NCBI GenBank assembly: GCA_035500455.1
Contig: DATJXG010000008.1
Coordinates: 1 to 6,457, forward strand
Length of the DNA: 6,457 bases
Origin: DATJXG01 sp035500455
GTDB lineage: Bacteria > Acidobacteriota > Terriglobia > Terriglobales > Acidobacteriaceae
Direction of reading: 5' to 3'
Position numbers and translations under genes: made by a program. The notes under the pieces were generated by a model, which was not told the DNA's origin, made no database searches, and saw only the letters and a list, made by a program, of their open reading frames with translations. Within the stretch, counting starts at the first letter, position 1; each line of letters begins with the position of its first letter. Positions 1 through 3,463 of the stretch are shown here, one piece after another.

Positions 1-3000
1 GTCACCGCCGCGCTGCCGGTCACCGCCGGGCAATCTCCGCTGGGATAGCAGGTATTCATCATCGCCTGCGCCGTGCCGGTTCCGGCAGCGGTCGCGACCG
101 CAATTCCCGCTCCCTGAAGATTGTTCGCGCTGATGCTGGAAATCTCGCCGCCGAACGACCAGCTCGCATAGGCAGTTTCGTCGCGAGTGGTGCCATCCGA
201 CATGGTGGCCGTGGCATGGAATTGCCGCTGCTCATTGATCGCCATGTCGCCCACCGGCGTCACCGCCATGGCGGTAATCACCGGGTCCGCAACATACATC
301 GATGTCGAACCCTGCACTGAGTCCTGGGTTGCGGTGAAAGTGACGGTGCCGGTGCTGAGCGTCGCCACTAACCCGGTGCTGCTCACTGTTGCCACGTTGG
401 GCGCGGAGGAGGACCAGGTCACGCTGGACGTGACATCGGCGGTACTGCCGTCATTGTAGGTTGCGGTAGCGATGCACTGCGGCGTCCAGCCTAGAGGAGC
501 GCCCGGAAGTCCGGGCTCGGGACGCGCAGGCGGATTCTGCACCCCATTGATGACCACGTTGATCGAGGTCAACGTGAGGGTTCCGGTACCGCTGAAATAT
601 GCGGTGAGGGGATTGAGGGGGGAGCCGTTGCCAACAGTCAGTGAACCCGTCAGCGAACCGGCAGTCGTGGGCGAGAACACCACGTTCACGGTGCAGCTTG
701 TACCGGCCGCCAGTGTGTCGGGGCAATCGTTGGTCTGGCTGAAGTCCCCGGTAGCGGAGATGCCGCTCATCGCATAATCCACTTTGGTGTTGTTCTTCAC
801 GGTGATGGATTGTGCCGCGGCCGAACTGCCCACCACCACGGAGCCAAACTTCAACTTCACCGGCGCCAGATTTATCGGGGCCAGTCCAGAGCCGCTAAAG
901 TTAACAACCGTCGTGGGCGAGCCGGCCCAATCGTCGGTGATGGTGAGGCTCCCGGTCTCCACTCCTGTGACCGTCGGCTCAAACGCCACGCCAATCTGAC
1001 AATACGCACCAGCGGCCAGAGAACTGCCGCAGCCATTGGACATCGTGAAAGGTCCGTTCAAACTCACTCCGGTGATCGCCAGCGGGACTACCTGGTTATT
1101 CCTGATCGTGACTTTCGTCTGCGCAGTCGCAGTCCCCGCGTAGTCCGGCCCAAAGTTGATCGAGGCAGGGGTGATAACAACCGGCGCCACACCGCTTCCG
1201 CTGAGGCTGATGCTTTGCGGCCCACCGTTATCGAGAACGAACGAGAGCGAGTCGGTAAAGGTCCCCGTCGTAGCAGGCGTGAAGCTTATGCCAAAGGTGC
1301 ACGATGCCCCGGCGGAAAGGCTGGCCGGGCATGACGTCGTCAGGGCATATGGCGCGTCGATCGATATGCTGGAAATCCCCAGTGGGCTGGTCTGGTTATT
1401 CTTCAACGTGACGTTCTTCGCGGCACTGGTGTTGGAGGTGGCGACGTTCCCGAAGCCCACGACTGTAGGCGTCAGCGTGAACGGCGAGATTCCAGAGCCC
1501 ACCAGGCTGACGGTCTGAACGCCTCCGTTGCTGAGTGTGAACGAGAAAGCGCCGGGAGAAGAGCCCAGCGCCGTCGGAGAAAAGGTGAGTCCAAAGTTGC
1601 ACGACGCACCCGCCGCCAGGCTCGCCGGACACGAAGACGCCAGGGCATAAGGTCCGGCGACCGAAATATCGGAGATTCCCATGGCTACCGTCTGGCTGTT
1701 TTTCAAGGTGATGGTCTTGATTGGGCTGGTGGTTCCGGTCGCCACATTGCTGAAGCCGAGTATCGTGGGAGGAGTTAGCGTAAAGGGCACGATGCCGTTC
1801 CCCGTCAGATTAATGTTCTGGGTAGTGTTGCCGTTGCTCAGAACGAAGGACAGAGTCCCGTTGGTGACTCCGTTGGCGGTTGGAGTAAACGTCACTCCGA
1901 AGGTGCACGAGGCGCCGGCCGCCAGACTGGCAGGACACGACGTGGAGAGCGCGTAAGGCGCGGCAATGGAAATGTCAGACACCCCCAGAGGGACGGTCTG
2001 GTTGTTCTTCACGGTGATCGTCTTGGCCGCGCTCGTTGTTCCCGTCGCGATGTTGCCAAAGCCCACTGTGGCGGGCGCTATCGTGTAGGCCACAATTCCC
2101 GTGCCGCTCAACTTGACGGTCTGGGCGCCTCCGTTACTCAAACTAAACGTCAGGCTGCCGGCAACATATCCCGTCGCAGTGGGCGCAAACGTGACGCCGA
2201 ATGTGCAGGAGGTCCCCGCCGCCAGGGTATCCGGGCAAGCATTCGTCAGGGCGAAGGGCGCGTTGATCGCCACATTCGAAATACCCATGTCGACGGTTTG
2301 AGTGTTTTTCACCGTGACGGTTTTGATCGCGCTGGTGGTTCCGTCCGCCTGGTTGCCATATGCGAGAACTGTTGGGGAAAGCGTGAAGGGCGCTATTCCC
2401 GTTCCGGTCAAGTTGACGTTCATCGCCGGGCCCACCGCAGGCGTTACCGTCATCGTGCTCGGCCTGTTTCCTAATGCCGAGGGCGTAAAGGCCACGCTGA
2501 TCGCGCATGCGCTGCTTGCCGCAATCGAAGTGCCGCAATCGTTCGTCTGAATCGTGTAATCGCCGCTGATGCTCACGGCCACAGCCATGGGTGCCGTCTG
2601 CCGGTTCGTGACGGTCACGGTTTTAACCGCGCTGGCCGTGTTCAGCGCCTGACTTCCAAAGGGAAGACTTACCGCCGACAGATAGGTGGGAGCAATTCCT
2701 GTCCCGGCAAGAACCACGGTCTGCGGGCTGTCACCGGCGTCGTCCGTGACGATGAGGCTTCCGGTCAGGGCTCCGCTGGTTGTCGGAGCAAAGGTCAAAC
2801 TAATGACGCACCTCGCACCCGGGGCCAGGCTGCTTCCGCAACTGCTGGAGAGGCTGAAGGAATCTCCGCTGGTAGCGACATTGGCCAGGTTCAGGGGCGC
2901 TGCTCCAGTGTTGCTTAGTGTCGCTTTGCCGGACACGGTTTGCCCGATCATCGCCGGCCCGAACACCACTTTGGCTGGGGCAAGCGTAGCCGTCTGCGCC

Positions 3001-3086
3001 TGCGCCGCCGTGCCCATACCGACGCACAGCAACAGGGCCGACAGCACCGCGACATGGCAGAACTTGGACGAAACATACTGCTTCAT
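1..3086 (-). CDS. Secreted choice-of-anchor D (ASPM-SPD2-Hydin) repeat protein with BIg2 domains, 3' end outside window
   Basis: The frame is open from an ATG at 3086 to the left edge (1028 complete codons, no stop), so the protein is C-terminally incomplete. The ATG is chosen because GAGG lies 5 bases upstream and a classical signal peptide follows: MKQ start, hydrophobic core at about residues 12-24, and an A-Q-A cleavage site near residue 30. Eight repeats of about 100 residues fill 34-836. Each opens with a P-x(3)-FG-like strand, carries a Cys-x9-Cys pair and an 'F-x-P' turn, and mostly closes on G-(T/S/N)-G; this is the choice-of-anchor D / ASH fold. A proline-rich linker (851-869) sits at the start of the first of two BIg2-like domains (about 837-934 and 936 onward). 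Such repeats usually form an extracellular stalk or adhesive array. No enzymatic motif is visible, and any effector or anchoring domain would lie beyond the edge. Cys21 follows Leu-Leu-Leu, which is not a proper lipobox. The family call is confident; the function is unknown. Confidence 0.93.
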   Translation of the reverse strand, partial: MKQYVSSKFCHVAVLSALLLCVGMGTAAQAQTATLAPAKVVFGPAMIGQTVSGKATLSNTGAAPLNLANVATSGDSFSLSSSCGSSLAPGARCVISLTFAPTTSGALTGSLIVTDDAGDSPQTVVLAGTGIAPTYLSAVSLPFGSQALNTASAVKTVTVTNRQTAPMAVAVSISGDYTIQTNDCGTSIAASSACAISVAFTPSALGNRPSTMTVTPAVGPAMNVNLTGTGIAPFTLSPTVLAYGNQADGTTSAIKTVTVKNTQTVDMGISNVAINAPFALTNACPDTLAAGTSCTFGVTFAPTATGYVAGSLTFSLSNGGAQTVKLSGTGIVAYTIAPATVGFGNIATGTTSAAKTITVKNNQTVPLGVSDISIAAPYALSTSCPASLAAGASCTFGVTFTPTANGVTNGTLSFVLSNGNTTQNINLTGNGIVPFTLTPPTILGFSNVATGTTSPIKTITLKNSQTVAMGISDISVAGPYALASSCPASLAAGASCNFGLTFSPTALGSSPGAFSFTLSNGGVQTVSLVGSGISPFTLTPTVVGFGNVATSNTSAAKNVTLKNNQTSPLGISSISIDAPYALTTSCPASLSAGASCTFGISFTPATTGTFTDSLSFVLDNGGPQSISLSGSGVAPVVITPASINFGPDYAGTATAQTKVTIRNNQVVPLAITGVSLNGPFTMSNGCGSSLAAGAYCQIGVAFEPTVTGVETGSLTITDDWAGSPTTVVNFSGSGLAPINLAPVKLKFGSVVVGSSAAAQSITVKNNTKVDYAMSGISATGDFSQTNDCPDTLAAGTSCTVNVVFSPTTAGSLTGSLTVGNGSPLNPLTAYFSGTGTLTLTSINVVINGVQNPPARPEPGLPGAPLGWTPQCIATATYNDGSTADVTSSVTWSSSAPNVATVSSTGLVATLSTGTVTFTATQDSVQGSTSMYVADPVITAMAVTPVGDMAINEQRQFHATATMSDGTTRDETAYASWSFGGEISSISANNLQGAGIAVATAAGTGTAQAMMNTCYPSGDCPAVTGSAAV
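3..578 (-). other. Two BIg2-like (bacterial Ig-like) domains, second one cut by the window
   Basis: After the last ASH repeat, residues 837-934 and 936-1028 show the BIg2 pattern: a strand ending in 'A-T-x-x-(N/S)-D-G-(S/T)-T', then 'x-W-(S)-(S)' and, in the first, 'V-A-T-V-S-S-T-G-L-V'. The first domain has a Pro-rich insertion (851-869) within its early strands. The second carries two extra cysteines (1013 and 1019) in an atypical segment, so its boundary is uncertain. These domains are known in bacterial surface proteins as spacers or carbohydrate/cell contact modules. Their specific role here is not visible. Confidence 0.8.
579..2987 (-). repeat. Eight tandem choice-of-anchor D (ASH) repeats, about 300 bp period
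   Basis: The repeats begin (minus-strand order) near 2987, 2687, 2387, 2087, 1784, 1481, 1181 and 875. The first cysteines fall at residues 83, 184, 284, 384, 486, 586, 686 and 788, and each is followed by a second Cys exactly ten residues later. Repeats 3-6 (bases 2387-1182) are the most alike: they share 'K-N-x-Q-T' and S/A-C-P-x-(S/T)-L-(A/S)-A-G-(A/T)-S-C segments. Repeats 1, 2, 7 and 8 are more divergent. This is consistent with internal duplication of a central unit, with older flanking copies. Confidence 0.9.
2997..3086 (-). other. Sec signal peptide of the ASH-repeat protein
   Basis: Residues 1-30 show a short N-region with Lys2 and Lys8, a hydrophobic core rich in Leu, Ala and Val (about residues 12-24), and a small-residue C-region ending Ala-Gln-Ala before Gln31. 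This predicts Sec export and signal peptidase I cleavage. It places the repeats outside the cytoplasm, which fits the paired cysteines that could form disulfides there. Confidence 0.85.
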
Positions 3087-3091
3087 AGGAA

Positions 3092-3095
3092 CCTC
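3092..3095 (-). promoter_or_regulatory. Ribosome binding site of the ASH-repeat gene
   Basis: GAGG (minus strand) lies 5 bases before the ATG at 3086. It fixes the start, because the reading frame stays open further upstream without another well-placed start codon. Confidence 0.8.
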
Positions 3096-3119
3096 GCAAC
3101 ACGGAGTTTTGAGGGAGAA

Positions 3120-3230
3120 GGCCCAAACCGTACATCTGGTTGGTGCCCGATCTTTCAGAGCAGCGAGGGAGGGCTGCTCCTGCGGCCTTACTGGAAACTG
3201 CGCGGGGAGGGCGTTCGGCGGTACAACGCC
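3120..3230 (-). promoter_or_regulatory. Candidate structured 5' leader: three successive hairpins before the ASH-repeat gene
   Basis: Three inverted repeats occur within 111 bases just upstream of the Shine-Dalgarno. The first (3120-3147) pairs ggcccaaacc with ggttggtgcc around an 8-base loop: nine base pairs with one bulge on each side. The second (3158-3179) pairs GAGCAGC with GCTGCTC perfectly around 8 bases. The third (3210-3230) pairs GGCGTT with AACGCC, and can alternatively form TCGGCG/CGCCGA (3215-3220 with 3227-3232). No run of T follows any of them in the minus direction, so they are not intrinsic terminators. I do not recognise a known riboswitch class. Confidence 0.35.
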
Positions 3231-3412
3231 GAGCACTAACTCTAAAGAATAGGAAGCCGGTCTGGGAATCCCTGAGACGACTTACAACCTGTCATTCGCA
3301 AAATGGCGCTTTCGTGCCATTGCCTGCGGAACCCGTTCTCTGGACGCGGCGCAAACCTAGGAATTGACAAGTCTTGGGAACAACCGGCCAGCGATGTCGA
3401 TGGCGGGAGGGC

Positions 3413-3450
3413 AAACGAAAAGGCGGAGGAGCCGGGAAGGCTCCTCCGCC
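3413..3450 (-). terminator. Intrinsic terminator of the CE18-like deacetylase gene
   Basis: A perfect 12-bp inverted repeat (GGCGGAGGAGCC at 3450-3439, GGCTCCTCCGCC at 3433-3422) surrounds a 5-base loop. In the minus direction it is followed at once by TTTTCGTTT (3421-3413). It begins 13 bases after the TAG stop of the upstream gene. This should end that transcript and insulate the downstream gene. Confidence 0.92.
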
Positions 3451-3463
3451 GCAATTACCTGGG

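Larger units (their letters stand above)
3087..3463 (-). other. 377-base intergenic region: terminator at one end, structured leader at the other
   Basis: No credible gene lies here. The right end holds the terminator of the deacetylase-like gene and the left end the Shine-Dalgarno of the ASH-repeat gene. Between them are several inverted repeats: 3120-3147, 3158-3179, 3210-3230, a semi-palindrome at 3261-3275, and a hairpin at 3302-3321. A promoter for the downstream gene must lie here if it is transcribed independently. The best match I can see is weak: TTCCCA (3268-3263), an 18-base spacer, then TAGAGT (3244-3239). This would give a leader of about 145 bases. I do not call it as a promoter. 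Confidence 0.6.

Noticed and set aside
579..2987. CRISPR-like or non-coding tandem repeat
   Set aside because: The period of about 300 bases reflects duplicated protein domains in one unbroken frame; there are no short identical repeats with spacers.
3018..3086. Lipoprotein signal (Cys21 after a hydrophobic stretch)
   Set aside because: Position -1 is Leu rather than Gly, Ala or Ser, and a good signal peptidase I site (A-Q-A) follows at residue 30.
3364..3369. Perfect TTGACA (-35-like) on the plus strand in the intergenic region
   Set aside because: There is no -10 at 16-18 bases downstream, and it would drive transcription into the antisense of the deacetylase gene and against its terminator.
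3242..3454. 70-codon minus-strand frame in the intergenic region
   Set aside because: It spans the intrinsic terminator, has no convincing ribosome binding site, and its product resembles no family.
3087..3463. Known riboswitch such as a cyclic-di-GMP (GEMM) element
   Set aside because: I looked for the conserved GEMM and cobalamin cores and found only scattered partial matches (e.g. ACAGGTTG) without the required flanking pairing.
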